From Pseudomonadota bacterium (GTDB lineage Bacteria > Pseudomonadota > Gammaproteobacteria > Steroidobacterales > Steroidobacteraceae): DNA of 64,000 nucleotides. The notes under the pieces are model-generated. The model was not told the origin of the DNA, did not search any database, and saw only the letters and a program-made list of their open reading frames with translations. The position numbers and the translations under genes were made by a program. Below are positions 34,247-42,321 of the stretch, in pieces. Every line of letters starts with the position of its first letter. The stretch's first letter is position 1. The DNA is taken from the NCBI GenBank assembly GCA_023457495.1, contig JAEWLQ010000113.1, positions 124,001 through 188,000 of the forward strand, written 5' to 3'.

Positions 34247-35152
34247 TCAGGCTTCTTCGCAGTAGAAGCGGATCGTCAGCGGGGAATCGCGCTCGGGCAC
34301 ACGCCCGAGGCCGATGAGTCCCTCGCCCTTGATCTGCACGCTGTCGCGGCGCACGAACAGCTCTTCGCCGCCCTCGGCCTGCACGAACGTGCCGTTCGTG
34401 CTCTGGTCGATGAGCACGAACTTGTTGCGGTTGATCTCGATGCGGGCATGCAGGCGCGAGATCAGGTTGCCGCGGATCACGAGATCGTTGTCGTCCGCGC
34501 GGCCGATCGCGACGTTGGGGCGCTGCTCGGTGAGCATGACCTCGCCGCCGTCGAACGTGAGCCGCAGGCGCATGGCGCGGCGCCCTTCGTGCGCGGAGAT
34601 CGACACCGACGGCAACATGCTGGTGATGTCGTCCGTCTGCCAGAGCACTTCGAACAGGGTGACTTCGGCGCCCTGCCCCTTGAGCGTCGCGACGTCGATC
34701 TGGCGCACCGCGGACTGCCACTCCGGCGACAGCAAGGCCACCATGGCTTCGGTCGTGATGATCTGCCCGGCCTTCGCCTGGCTCGTCATGCGGTTCGCGG
34801 TATGCACGGTCGAACCGAACACGTCCCGATTCTCGACCACCACCGGACCCGCGTGGCAGCCGATGCGGATGGCGACGTGATGGCCCTCCGCGGTCAGGTC
34901 CGGATTGCCCGTGATGGACTTCTGCATCTTCGCCGCGGCATTGAGCGCATCGTTCGCGATCGGGAAGGTGGACATCACCTCGTCGCCCATCGTCTTGATC
35001 ACGGTGCCGTGATGTTCCTCGGTGGCCTGCCGCATGATGTCGATGCAGATCGCCACCACTTCGCGGGCGCGCTGGTCCCCGAGCTCTTCATAGAGCCGCG
35101 TCGAGCCGACGACGTCGGCGAACACGATGGCGAGTTCGATGTCTTTGGCCAT
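34247..35152 (-). CDS. Class III adenylate/guanylate cyclase with FHA domain
   Basis: A 301-residue cytosolic signalling fusion. Residues 1-190 form a class III nucleotide cyclase domain with both metal-binding aspartates (Asp 13 in FADVVGSTRLYEE, Asp 57 in TMGDEVMSTF) and the G-S-T-V-H-T-A-N-R dimer segment. Residues about 215-290 form a forkhead-associated domain (NVAIGRADDNDLVIRGNLIS, SRLHARIE, IDQSTNGTFVQ) that binds phosphothreonine peptides. The cyclase is therefore likely gated by a Ser/Thr kinase signal; no such kinase is in the window. The ATG at 35152 starts directly at the catalytic domain. Its promoter has a consensus -10. Confidence 0.88.
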   Translation of the reverse strand: MAKDIELAIVFADVVGSTRLYEELGDQRAREVVAICIDIMRQATEEHHGTVIKTMGDEVMSTFPIANDALNAAAKMQKSITGNPDLTAEGHHVAIRIGCHAGPVVVENRDVFGSTVHTANRMTSQAKAGQIITTEAMVALLSPEWQSAVRQIDVATLKGQGAEVTLFEVLWQTDDITSMLPSVSISAHEGRRAMRLRLTFDGGEVMLTEQRPNVAIGRADDNDLVIRGNLISRLHARIEINRNKFVLIDQSTNGTFVQAEGGEELFVRRDSVQIKGEGLIGLGRVPERDSPLTIRFYCEEA

Positions 35153-35179
35153 TGAGGGTCTGAAGGATGAACGCGGGGA

Positions 35180-35207
35180 ATTATACGCATATGACCTAGA
35201 ATGACAG
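35180..35207 (-). promoter_or_regulatory. Predicted promoter of the cyclase-FHA gene
   Basis: On the minus strand CTGTCA (35202-35207, 4/6) and a consensus TATAAT (35180-35185) are 16 bp apart, giving a leader of about 20 nt. The -35 sits in CTGTCAT, a perfect Pho half-site, but the only partner (AGGTCAT) is at 10 not 11 bp, so a PhoB link is not claimed. Confidence 0.55.
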
Positions 35208-35239
35208 CCCATTCCCTAGGGCGAAGACAAAACCACCCC

Positions 35240-36673
35240 ATGCGTAGACATCTCTACCCGATTTTCGCGTCCAGCCTTCTCACCCTCTGCATCACGGCCG
35301 CCGCGGCCGACAAACCCCCGGCGTACTCGCGCGCCGACCTGGCGCAGACGACGACGCTGCGAAAAGCGGCGCTCACGGACGAGACGGCCTATGAGCTGGT
35401 GAAGTCCCTCACCACCGAGGTGGGTCCGCGTCCGGCGGGTTCGCCGGGCGACAAGGCGGCGGTCGCCTGGGCACTGCGCGCCATGGAGCGGCTGGGGTTC
35501 GCGAACGTGCATACCGTCGAGGCCACCGTGCCGCACTGGGTGCGTGGAGAGGCCGAATTCTCGGTGATTTCCCCGTTTCCACAGTCCATGCCGACGATCG
35601 CCCTCGGCGGCAGCATCGGCACCTCGACCGAAGGCATCGAGGCGGACGCGATCATGGTGAAGGACCTCGACGCACTCGCGGCGCTGCCGCCCGACGCGGT
35701 GAAGGATCGGATCGTCTTCTTCAGCCAGCGCATGGATCGCACGCGTGATGGCTCGGGATATGGCCGCGCGGTGCGAGTGCGCGCCCTTGGACCTTCGGCG
35801 GCGGCCAAGCTGGGCGCCCTCGGCATCGTGATCCGCTCGATCAGCACCACCGATCATAGGTTCGCGCACACCGGCGCTCTGCGTTACGCGACCGATGCAC
35901 CACGAATCCCGGCGCTGGCGATTTCCAATCCGGATGCCGATGCCCTCGTGCGCCAGTTCGAAAGCGGCAAGCCGGTGCGGCTGAAGGTTCGCTCGAGCTC
36001 GCGCGACCTTCCCAACGCTACCTCCGCCAATGTCATCGGCGAAATTCCGGGCGGCGATCTCGCGAACGAAATCGTGCTCCTCGGTGCCCATCTCGATTCC
36101 TGGGATCCGGGCGTCGGCGCGATCGACAACGCCGCGGGCGTCGCGATCGTCATGAACGCGGCCCGGCTCATCGGGCAACTCGAGACGAAACCCCGCCGCA
36201 CGATCCGCGTCGTGCTGTTCGCGAACGAGGAATTCGGCACCACCGGCTCGCTCGCCTATCTCGCCGCCAAGGAAGCCGAAATGGACCGCCACGTGCTCGG
36301 GTTCGAATCGGATTTCGGCGCCGGTCCAGTCTGGCGGCTGTCGAGCCGGGTGAATCCCGCGCAGCTGCCCGCGGTCGATTCGATCTTCAAGGCGCTCGCG
36401 CCGCTGAAACTCGAACGGGGTGGCAACGAGGCCGGCGGCGGCGCTGACCTCAATGCACTGGTCCGGCGCGGCATGCCGATCCTCTCGCCCGATCTCGACG
36501 GGACCGACTATTTCGATGCGCATCACAATGCGGATGACACGCTGGCGCGCGTCGCGCCGGAAGCGCTGCGGCAGAGCGTCGCGGCGTTCGCCATCAGCGC
36601 CTGGCTCGGCGCCCAATATCCGGGTAGCTGGGAGCGTGTGCCGGCGCCGGATCCCGCGACGCCCCGTCGCTGA
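35240..36673 (+). CDS. Exported M28-family zinc peptidase
   Basis: A 477-residue secreted aminopeptidase-type enzyme. Signal peptide MRRHLYPIFASSLLTLCITA to AAA. A protease-associated-like insert covers about residues 115-240. The zinc ligands are visible: His 284 in LLGAHLDSWD, bridging Asp 296 in GAIDNAAG, Glu 330/331 in FANEEFG, Asp 358 in FESDFGAG, and the last His in FDAHHNADD. The start ATG 35240 lacks a strong ribosome site; a CCCTAGGG palindrome sits 19-26 bp before it. The DUF985 cupin gene follows after 2 bp. Substrates are probably short peptides taken up from outside. Confidence 0.88.
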   Translation: MRRHLYPIFASSLLTLCITAAAADKPPAYSRADLAQTTTLRKAALTDETAYELVKSLTTEVGPRPAGSPGDKAAVAWALRAMERLGFANVHTVEATVPHWVRGEAEFSVISPFPQSMPTIALGGSIGTSTEGIEADAIMVKDLDALAALPPDAVKDRIVFFSQRMDRTRDGSGYGRAVRVRALGPSAAAKLGALGIVIRSISTTDHRFAHTGALRYATDAPRIPALAISNPDADALVRQFESGKPVRLKVRSSSRDLPNATSANVIGEIPGGDLANEIVLLGAHLDSWDPGVGAIDNAAGVAIVMNAARLIGQLETKPRRTIRVVLFANEEFGTTGSLAYLAAKEAEMDRHVLGFESDFGAGPVWRLSSRVNPAQLPAVDSIFKALAPLKLERGGNEAGGGADLNALVRRGMPILSPDLDGTDYFDAHHNADDTLARVAPEALRQSVAAFAISAWLGAQYPGSWERVPAPDPATPRR

Positions 36674-36675
36674 AC

Positions 36676-37152
36676 GTGAATTCCGCCGCGGAGCTCGTGC
36701 AGGCCCTGAATCTCGAGGCTCATCCCGAGGGCGGCTGGTTCCGCGAGATCTTTCGTTCGGCGCAGAACGTCACGACGGCACGCGGTCCACGGTCGGCGCT
36801 CACCTGCATCGACTATCTTCTCGAAGCCGGCCAGGTGAGCCGCTGGCACGTGGTTGAGTCGGACGAGATCTGGCACTACCACGGCGGCGCGCCCCTCGAG
36901 CTGCTCGTGTTCCAGCCCGCCGAAGGGGTGTTTTCGCGGCGGGTGCTCGGGCCACCGGCCGCTGGCCAACATCCGACCGGCATCGTGCGCGCCGGCGAAT
37001 GGCAGGCCGCGCGCAGTCTCGGCGAGTGGACGCTGGTGGGATGCGATGTCGGCCCGGGCTTCGATTTCACCGACTTCGCGCTGATCGCATCGCTTACCGA
37101 TCACGAGCGGCATTTCCGCGGCGCGCTCGCGCCGTACACCAACCTTCTGTAG
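36676..37152 (+). CDS. Cupin of the DUF985 family
   Basis: A 158-residue single-domain cupin starting at GTG 36676, 2 bp after the peptidase. Conserved family features are the start LNLEAHPEGGWFREIF, the cupin motif SRWHVVESDEIWHYHGGAPLE with its histidine pair, and the second strand set near CDVGPGFDFTDFALI. The family has unknown function; the fold binds metals or small sugars. It ends at the base before the stop of convergent dusA, so the two genes are exactly adjacent. Confidence 0.85.
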   Translation: MNSAAELVQALNLEAHPEGGWFREIFRSAQNVTTARGPRSALTCIDYLLEAGQVSRWHVVESDEIWHYHGGAPLELLVFQPAEGVFSRRVLGPPAAGQHPTGIVRAGEWQAARSLGEWTLVGCDVGPGFDFTDFALIASLTDHERHFRGALAPYTNLL

Positions 37153-38217
37153 TCAGGCTTCTCCGGCGACCGCGCCTTCGAGTCGCTCGCAGGCTTCGCC
37201 CGCTTCGAGCAGCAACGCGGGATCCGCATCCGCGGCACGCGAACCCTCCGAGAGCCGCCGACGGAATTCCTTCGCGCCCGGCTGTCCCGCGTAGAGGCCC
37301 AGCATGTGCCGCGCGATCCAGGACAGGCGCTCGCCGCGCGCGACTTCGCGCCGCGCATACGCGGTCATGCGTTCGAGCATGTCGATCCGGGTCGGCGCGC
37401 TCCACGCGGGCGTCAGTGCGTGGGCCACGTCGGCGAGCACCATCGGCCGGTGATACGCCTCGCGGCCCAGCATCGCGCCGTGCGCCCAGTCGAGCGAGCT
37501 AACTACCTGCTCCGCGGTGCGCAGGCCGCCATTGACAACGACGGTCGCCGCCGGAAACGCCGAGCGGAGCTCGCGCACCACGTCGTGCCGCAGCGGCGGT
37601 ATTTCACGGTTGTCGCGCGGCGACCAGGCGCCGAGCACCGCCTTGCGCGCGTGCACGATGACCGCATGGGCCCCGGCCGCGAGGACGCCACCGACGAATT
37701 CGTCCAAGGCATCGCGCTCGCGGTCACCGAAGCGCGCCGCGGCCTCGCGCGCCGATTCGCGCCGCGATAGCCCCTCGCCCGCGAGCTCCGTCGCATCGAC
37801 CACGCCGATGCGCAGCTTGACCGTCACCGGCACATCGACCACGGCGCGCATCGCGGCCACGCAGTCCGCGACCAGCTTCGGCCGCAGCATGAGACAGGCC
37901 CCGAACGCGCCCGAGTGCACGCGATCGCTGGGGCAGCCGCAGTTGAGATTGATCTCGTCGTAACCCATCGCCGCGCCGATGCGCGCGGACTCGGCGAGGT
38001 CGTTGGGATCGCTGCCGCCGAGTTGCAGCGCGACCGGGTGTTCGTCGGGATCGAAGCCCAGCAGCCGCTGGCGGTCTCCTCTCAGGACGGCGCCCGTGGT
38101 GACCATCTCCGTATATAGAAGAGTGTCCGGGGAGAAGCCGCGCAGGAAGTAGCGGCAGTGCCGGTCCGTCCAATCCATCATGGGCGCGACGCTGACGCGC
38201 CGCTCGATATCGTTCAT
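37153..38217 (-). CDS. dusA: tRNA-dihydrouridine synthase DusA
   Basis: An FMN-dependent reductase making dihydrouridine at positions 20/20a of tRNA, 354 residues. VSVAPMMDWTDRHCRYFLR and the catalytic NLNCGCPSDRV (Cys 95) identify the DusA branch, with HARKAVLGAWSPRDNREIPP later. Between VKLRIGVVDATE and the following helix there is an insert of about 20 residues (GEGLSRRESAREAAARFGDR) not found in E. coli DusA. The ATG at 38217 is chosen over the one at 38226 because AGGA is 8 bp before it. The coding sequence has CTAACTAC on its antisense strand at 37499. Confidence 0.94.
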   Translation of the reverse strand: MNDIERRVSVAPMMDWTDRHCRYFLRGFSPDTLLYTEMVTTGAVLRGDRQRLLGFDPDEHPVALQLGGSDPNDLAESARIGAAMGYDEINLNCGCPSDRVHSGAFGACLMLRPKLVADCVAAMRAVVDVPVTVKLRIGVVDATELAGEGLSRRESAREAAARFGDRERDALDEFVGGVLAAGAHAVIVHARKAVLGAWSPRDNREIPPLRHDVVRELRSAFPAATVVVNGGLRTAEQVVSSLDWAHGAMLGREAYHRPMVLADVAHALTPAWSAPTRIDMLERMTAYARREVARGERLSWIARHMLGLYAGQPGAKEFRRRLSEGSRAADADPALLLEAGEACERLEGAVAGEA

Positions 38218-38301
38218 CGCGCGCATCCTTTTCGCGATTGGGGGTCCCGTCAAGTGCCGGACCCGAGGGCGTGGGCGATACAATGCCTGCCACCTCGCCC
38301 C

Positions 38302-39063
38302 ATGAACCGCCCACCCACATCGAAAGACAACGCCGACCACCCGCGCCTCTCCAAGCGCATGGGCGAACTCGGCCTGTGCTCGCGGCGCGAGGCCGAGCGC
38401 TGGATCACGAACGGCTGGGTCAAGGTGGATGGCCAGATCGTCGACCAACTCGGCACGCGCGTGTCGCCCGACGCGCGCATCGAGATCGACCCGGCCGCGC
38501 GCGAACACCAGAGCGAACAGGTCACCATCCTGCTGAACAAACCCGTCGGCTATGTCTCCGGCCAGGCGGAAGACGGCTACGAACCCGCCATCGTGCTGAT
38601 CCGTCCGGAGAATCGCTGGGCGGCGGATCCGTCTCCCATCCAGTTCAAGCAGGAACATCTTCGGGGACTCGCGCCCGCGGGGCGGCTGGACATCGACTCC
38701 ACCGGACTGCTCGTGCTCACGCAGGATGGCCGCGTCGCGAAGCAGCTGATCGGCGAAGACTCCTCCGTCGAGAAGGAATATCTCGTGCGCATCGAGGGTG
38801 AACTTTCGCCCGAGGGTTTGAAGCGCCTGCAGTACGGCCTGACGCTCGACGGCGTGAAGCTCAAACCCGCGCTGGTGTCCTGGCAGAACGAACACCAGCT
38901 GCGCTTCGTGCTGCGCCAGGGCCGCAAGCGCCAGATCCGCCGCATGTGCGAGATGGTGGGCTTGTTCGTCACCGGATTGAAACGCGTGCGCAGCGGCAAC
39001 GTGCCATTGGGTGGTTTGCCGCTGGGCAAATGGCGCTACCTGCGCCCGGACGAGAAATTCTGA
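38302..39063 (+). CDS. RluF/RsuA-type pseudouridine synthase
   Basis: A 253-residue enzyme of the RsuA/RluB/E/F family. An N-terminal S4 RNA-binding domain (KRMGELGLCSRREAERWITN) precedes the catalytic domain with TILLNKPVGYVSGQ and the active-site segment GRLDIDSTGLLVLTQDG (Asp 130), and the C-terminal FVLRQGRKRQIRRMCEMVG. The short linker and the VGYVSGQ variant are closest to RluF, which modifies 23S rRNA U2604 in E. coli. The target here is inferred. Divergent from dusA with 84 bp between starts. Confidence 0.85.
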   Translation: MNRPPTSKDNADHPRLSKRMGELGLCSRREAERWITNGWVKVDGQIVDQLGTRVSPDARIEIDPAAREHQSEQVTILLNKPVGYVSGQAEDGYEPAIVLIRPENRWAADPSPIQFKQEHLRGLAPAGRLDIDSTGLLVLTQDGRVAKQLIGEDSSVEKEYLVRIEGELSPEGLKRLQYGLTLDGVKLKPALVSWQNEHQLRFVLRQGRKRQIRRMCEMVGLFVTGLKRVRSGNVPLGGLPLGKWRYLRPDEKF

Positions 39064-39066
39064 ACG

Positions 39067-40257
39067 TCAGCGCGCCGCGAGCCGCCACAGCGATGTGACT
39101 TCCGCCGCGCGTGCGGCGTGCAGCGCATCGGACTGGTCCGCGGCGCGCGGATGTCGTGGCCGCACATCGTGGCGCTCCACGACGCGCAATCCCGCGGCCG
39201 CGAACTCTTCGAGCAACTGCGCCCGCGTACGAAGGCCCAGGTGCTCGGCCAGGTCCGAGAGGATCAACCAGCCTTCCCCGCCGGCAACCAGGTGATCCGG
39301 CAGCGCGGCGAGAAATCCGCGCAGCATCCGGCTTTCGGGATCGTAGATTCCGTGCTCCGTCGCCGAGCTCGGCCGCGCGGGAATCCACGGCGGATTGCAG
39401 ACCACGAGCGCGGCGCGGCCTTCGGGAAACAGGTCCGCGCGCAAAACCTCGATGCGTGGCGCGAGACCGAGCCGGTCCACGTTCTCACGCGCACAGATCA
39501 GCGCGCGCGGATCGAGATCGGTGGCGATGACGCGTTCGATGCCACGTCGCGCGAGAACCGCGGCAAGCACTCCGGTGCCCGTGCCGACGTCGAACGCGAG
39601 GCTCGTCGCGGCGCACGCCTCCGGCAGCGGCGTCGTGCTGACGAGATCGACGTACTCGCGGCGGATCGGCGCGAAGACGCCATAGTGCGGATGGATCCTT
39701 CCACCCGCCTCCGGAATCTCGATGCCTTTCGTCCGCCACTCGTGCGCACCGATCGCGCCCAGCAACGCCCGCAACGAGGTGACCGATGCCGTCTCCGCGG
39801 GACCAAAAGCCTCGACGCAGGCCTGCCGCATATCCGGCGCGCGCCGCAGCGGGATCGCATAGTCAGGCTCGAGGGGGACCAGCAAGGCGTTGAGCGTCCG
39901 GGCCCGTTGTGCCTGGCCCTGCCGATGGAGATGAAAGACTTGCGCGAGCGCACTGTCCGCCTCGGCGCCGCGGCTTCGCGAACGAGTAGTTCGCTGCCGC
40001 CGGCGGTCCGCGCGTCTTCCGAGCGCATTCAGGAGCTGGCGCGCTTCCTGAAAATCGCCGCGCCACAGCAGCGCGGTCCCCTGGCAGGCGAGACCGTAGG
40101 CCTCGTCCGCCTTCATTTTTCCATCGGCGACGACGACGCGCGTGGGCGGCGGCATCCCGCCCGGCGAGAGCCACCGCGCCTCGAATGCCTGGCCGTCTTC
40201 TATCCAGTGAATGAGCGGAACCGCGTCGGGGCCAGTCACATGGGACGTTTGGCCCAT
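39067..40257 (-). CDS. Class I SAM-dependent methyltransferase (N5-glutamine type motif)
   Basis: A 396-residue protein whose C-terminal 220 residues are a Rossmann methyltransferase: motif I AFDVGTGTGVLAAVLARRG, motif II ATDLDPRALICARENV, and the catalytic VVCNPPWIPARP, the NPP(Y/W) motif of enzymes that methylate amide or ring nitrogens (PrmB/PrmC, RlmG-like). The N-terminal 180 residues are less conserved, with an arginine-rich stretch (RRADRRRQRTTRSRSRG) of uncertain role. The frame continues to 40662 but that part would overlap the small membrane-protein gene on the other strand, so ATG 40257 is used. Substrate unknown. Confidence 0.8.
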   Translation of the reverse strand: MGQTSHVTGPDAVPLIHWIEDGQAFEARWLSPGGMPPPTRVVVADGKMKADEAYGLACQGTALLWRGDFQEARQLLNALGRRADRRRQRTTRSRSRGAEADSALAQVFHLHRQGQAQRARTLNALLVPLEPDYAIPLRRAPDMRQACVEAFGPAETASVTSLRALLGAIGAHEWRTKGIEIPEAGGRIHPHYGVFAPIRREYVDLVSTTPLPEACAATSLAFDVGTGTGVLAAVLARRGIERVIATDLDPRALICARENVDRLGLAPRIEVLRADLFPEGRAALVVCNPPWIPARPSSATEHGIYDPESRMLRGFLAALPDHLVAGGEGWLILSDLAEHLGLRTRAQLLEEFAAAGLRVVERHDVRPRHPRAADQSDALHAARAAEVTSLWRLAAR

Positions 40258-40293
40258 CGCCAGTCCGGGTTCAATAGTTGGAAGCTCGCCGTC

Positions 40294-40479
40294 ATGAATG
40301 TGAACGTGAATGGATTCTGGGGCCTGCTCGTCCTCATCGCGGACGTGTGGGCCATCGTGAGCATTTTCTCGAGCACCGCGACGACGGGACGCAAGGTCCT
40401 GTGGACCGTGCTGGTCATCCTCTTGCCCGTGGTCGGATTCATCATCTGGCTTCTCTTGGGGCCCAAGAAGCCGAAGTAG
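40294..40479 (+). CDS. Small PLDc_N-type membrane protein
   Basis: A 61-residue protein with two hydrophobic helices (GFWGLLVLIADVWAIVSIF and VLWTVLVILLPVVGFIIWLLL) joined by the loop SSTATTGRKV and ending GPKKPK. This is the phospholipase-D-nuclease N-terminal (PLDc_N) module found alone in many small proteins, with the conserved W and the LLPVVGFIIW(L/Y)LLGP pattern. Its role is unknown. It is divergent from the methyltransferase gene (36 bp) and its stop is 1 bp from the end of the SWIM protein gene. Confidence 0.8.
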   Translation: MNVNVNGFWGLLVLIADVWAIVSIFSSTATTGRKVLWTVLVILLPVVGFIIWLLLGPKKPK

Positions 40480-40480
40480 C

Positions 40481-40678
40481 TCAGGGGCTGGCCGGGGATT
40501 CTGACACGCTCGCGGCGTCGGTGTGCTGGCAGCGCGGATCGTCCTTCCAGCGCGTGTTCGCGCGGAACGCCGCGCAGCTGCAGACCCATTGGGACTCGTG
40601 ACCCCAGTCGAGCAGGCCGATTTCGTATCCGTCCGGGGTTCGGCGCACTTCCACCGCGCCAATCGCTCGCAGGTTCAT
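40481..40678 (-). CDS. Small SWIM zinc-finger-like protein
   Basis: A 65-residue protein starting at ATG 40678 (MNLRAIGAVEVRRTPDGYEI). The C-terminal half contains CSC followed after 16 residues by CQH (WVCSCAAFRANTRWKDD, then RCQHTDAA), the C-x-C...C-x-H pattern of SWIM zinc fingers, which bind DNA or proteins. The first half forms a short beta sheet typical of the strands before SWIM. No ribosome site is evident. Stand-alone SWIM microproteins have no known function. Confidence 0.65.
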   Translation of the reverse strand: MNLRAIGAVEVRRTPDGYEIGLLDWGHESQWVCSCAAFRANTRWKDDPRCQHTDAASVSESPASP

Positions 40679-40780
40679 GGCCGACACGTTACGCGGCCGT
40701 CCCGCGGAAAACGTGTCGCAACCCGCGGAATGTCGACGCGACCGTGCGTCGCGAATCGCCGTCACCGCACGGGGCGAACC

Positions 40781-41362
40781 CTAGTCGTTACACAGCAGTT
40801 CCATCTTGCGGACCGCGAGATCCGCGGCTTCCTGCGTCGTCGCGCTGGCCAGTTCCTGCTTCGCGGCATCGCATTTCAATGCTTCGTCGCGCACGTCGTC
40901 GTCGACGGCTCTCAGGGCCGTGGCGTACGAGGGCTCGCAATGACCCGGTGAAGCGCGCCGGATGTTCGCCCGCTGGCCCACGCGTTCGACCGCCACGCAG
41001 TCGCCGACACGGATCTCGCGCTGGTCGGTCACGATGCGCGTCGTCGAGCCGCTCGACATCTGTACGGTGTACGCCCAGCCGGTGCGATCTCCACCGGCCG
41101 CGGCGCCCGCGGCGGTACCGAGCGCGGCGCCGGCGATCGCCGTGCCGACCCGGTTGCGATTGTCGCCGGCCATCAGTCCAACCGTGCCGCCGATGAGCGC
41201 GCCCTGTGCCGCCGTCGAGTTCAGTTCAACCTGCTCGGCATTGCGGACGATTCCGAAATCGACCGTGGCGCTCTGTCCCACCCGATGCGTCGTGGATTCA
41301 CATCCCATGACGATCAGGCCGACGAAAGCAGTTAGTGCCGCAAAGACGTTTCTGTTGGTCAT
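40781..41362 (-). CDS. Glycine-zipper outer-membrane lipoprotein
   Basis: A 193-residue lipoprotein. Signal with lipobox: NVFAALTAFVGLIVMGCEST. The middle holds a glycine-zipper pair of helices (GALIGGTVGLMAGDN, GTAIAGAALGTAAGAAAGG) of the SlyB/Rickettsia 17-kDa antigen type, which insert in the outer membrane, followed by a small beta domain (WAYTVQMSSGSTTRIV, GDCVAVERVGQ). The C-terminal 50 residues contain three more cysteines. Known relatives stabilise the outer membrane during envelope stress; that role is inferred here. Confidence 0.82.
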   Translation of the reverse strand: MTNRNVFAALTAFVGLIVMGCESTTHRVGQSATVDFGIVRNAEQVELNSTAAQGALIGGTVGLMAGDNRNRVGTAIAGAALGTAAGAAAGGDRTGWAYTVQMSSGSTTRIVTDQREIRVGDCVAVERVGQRANIRRASPGHCEPSYATALRAVDDDVRDEALKCDAAKQELASATTQEAADLAVRKMELLCND

Positions 41363-41509
41363 GTCGAACCTCGCTTAAGGCCATTCTCCGCGCGACGGCC
41401 GTCATGACGATCAGACCAAGGGGCAATGATGTGAGACGCAACCACGGGCGACCGCGGCCGCGCAGCGCGCGTCCGCGGTGTCATTCGACACTAGCTGCAA
41501 GCGGGCGTC

Positions 41510-42139
41510 CTACGCCGGCTTGCCACTCGTGTGATCGTGATGATCGTGTTCGGCCGCGGCGATCCCGAGCCGCGTGGCGCGCAGCTCGAGTTCCTCCTTG
41601 GTATTGCGCTTCTTGATGCCATGCAGCCGCATCGCGAACGCGCACCACAGCGCGCCGAACACGATGGAATACATGCCGATCAGCCAGACCACGGCCATCG
41701 CGCCCGCGCGGGGCTGCGCGAACAACATGATGCCGAAGGCCATCGAGACCAGGCCGGTCAGGCCGAGCCAGAACTCGTTGGCGATCTCCTTGCGCAGCCG
41801 GATCGCGGCCACGAGCAGCAATACACCGCCGATCAATGCCCAGGCGGCGACCAGGAACAGCAGGACCAGCGCGGTCAGGTGCGGCTGCAGGAACGTCACG
41901 GCCGCCGCGGCGAGTGCCACCGCGCCTTCGAGCGCGAGGCTCCACCGCGGCCCGGTCGGCGCACCGGATACCGCGGCCACGATCGCGATGATGCCGCTGA
42001 TGAGTGCGTAGAAGCCCCATAAGACCACGAGCGTCGTGAGCGTCGCTTCCGGCAGGGTCAATGCAATGACGCCGAACAGGATTGCCACGACGCCGCGCCC
42101 CAGCATCGCCCACCAGTTGTTTGCCAGCTCTCGCAACAT
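41510..42139 (-). CDS. HdeD/DUF308 family membrane protein
   Basis: A 209-residue inner-membrane protein with six hydrophobic segments in three repeats of the DUF308 type: WWAMLGRGVVAILFGVIAL, WSLALEGAVALAAAAVTFLQP and FWLGLTGLVSMAFGIMLFAQP each start with a tryptophan/phenylalanine and end at a proline turn. HdeD is linked to acid stress in E. coli; general stress roles are assumed elsewhere. The C-terminal tail is cytosolic and ends in a histidine cluster (AEHDHHDHTSGKPA), which may bind metal and is not a usual feature. Confidence 0.85.
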   Translation of the reverse strand: MLRELANNWWAMLGRGVVAILFGVIALTLPEATLTTLVVLWGFYALISGIIAIVAAVSGAPTGPRWSLALEGAVALAAAAVTFLQPHLTALVLLFLVAAWALIGGVLLLVAAIRLRKEIANEFWLGLTGLVSMAFGIMLFAQPRAGAMAVVWLIGMYSIVFGALWCAFAMRLHGIKKRNTKEELELRATRLGIAAAEHDHHDHTSGKPA

Positions 42140-42321
42140 GGTAGTTACCCCCGAATGAAACGGGCTCGAGGCCGGCGAGCGAGGTACTGACCGTTCACCT
42201 CGAAGTCCGATTGGCCATTGACGCTAGTCCCACGCGCCGGCCGTGGGCATTGGACTTTGTCCGTATCCCTAAGCCCATCGGCCGATGTACTCCCCTACGC
42301 GCTCGTCGCAGGCTCACGCCG

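Noticed and set aside
35186..35208. Pho box in the cyclase promoter (CTGTCAT followed by AGGTCAT)
   Set aside because: The half-sites are 10 bp apart, not 11, and the gene has a good sigma-70 promoter; treated as chance.
40258..40662. N-terminal extension of the methyltransferase
   Set aside because: It would fully overlap the PLDc_N microprotein gene on the other strand and is low-complexity.
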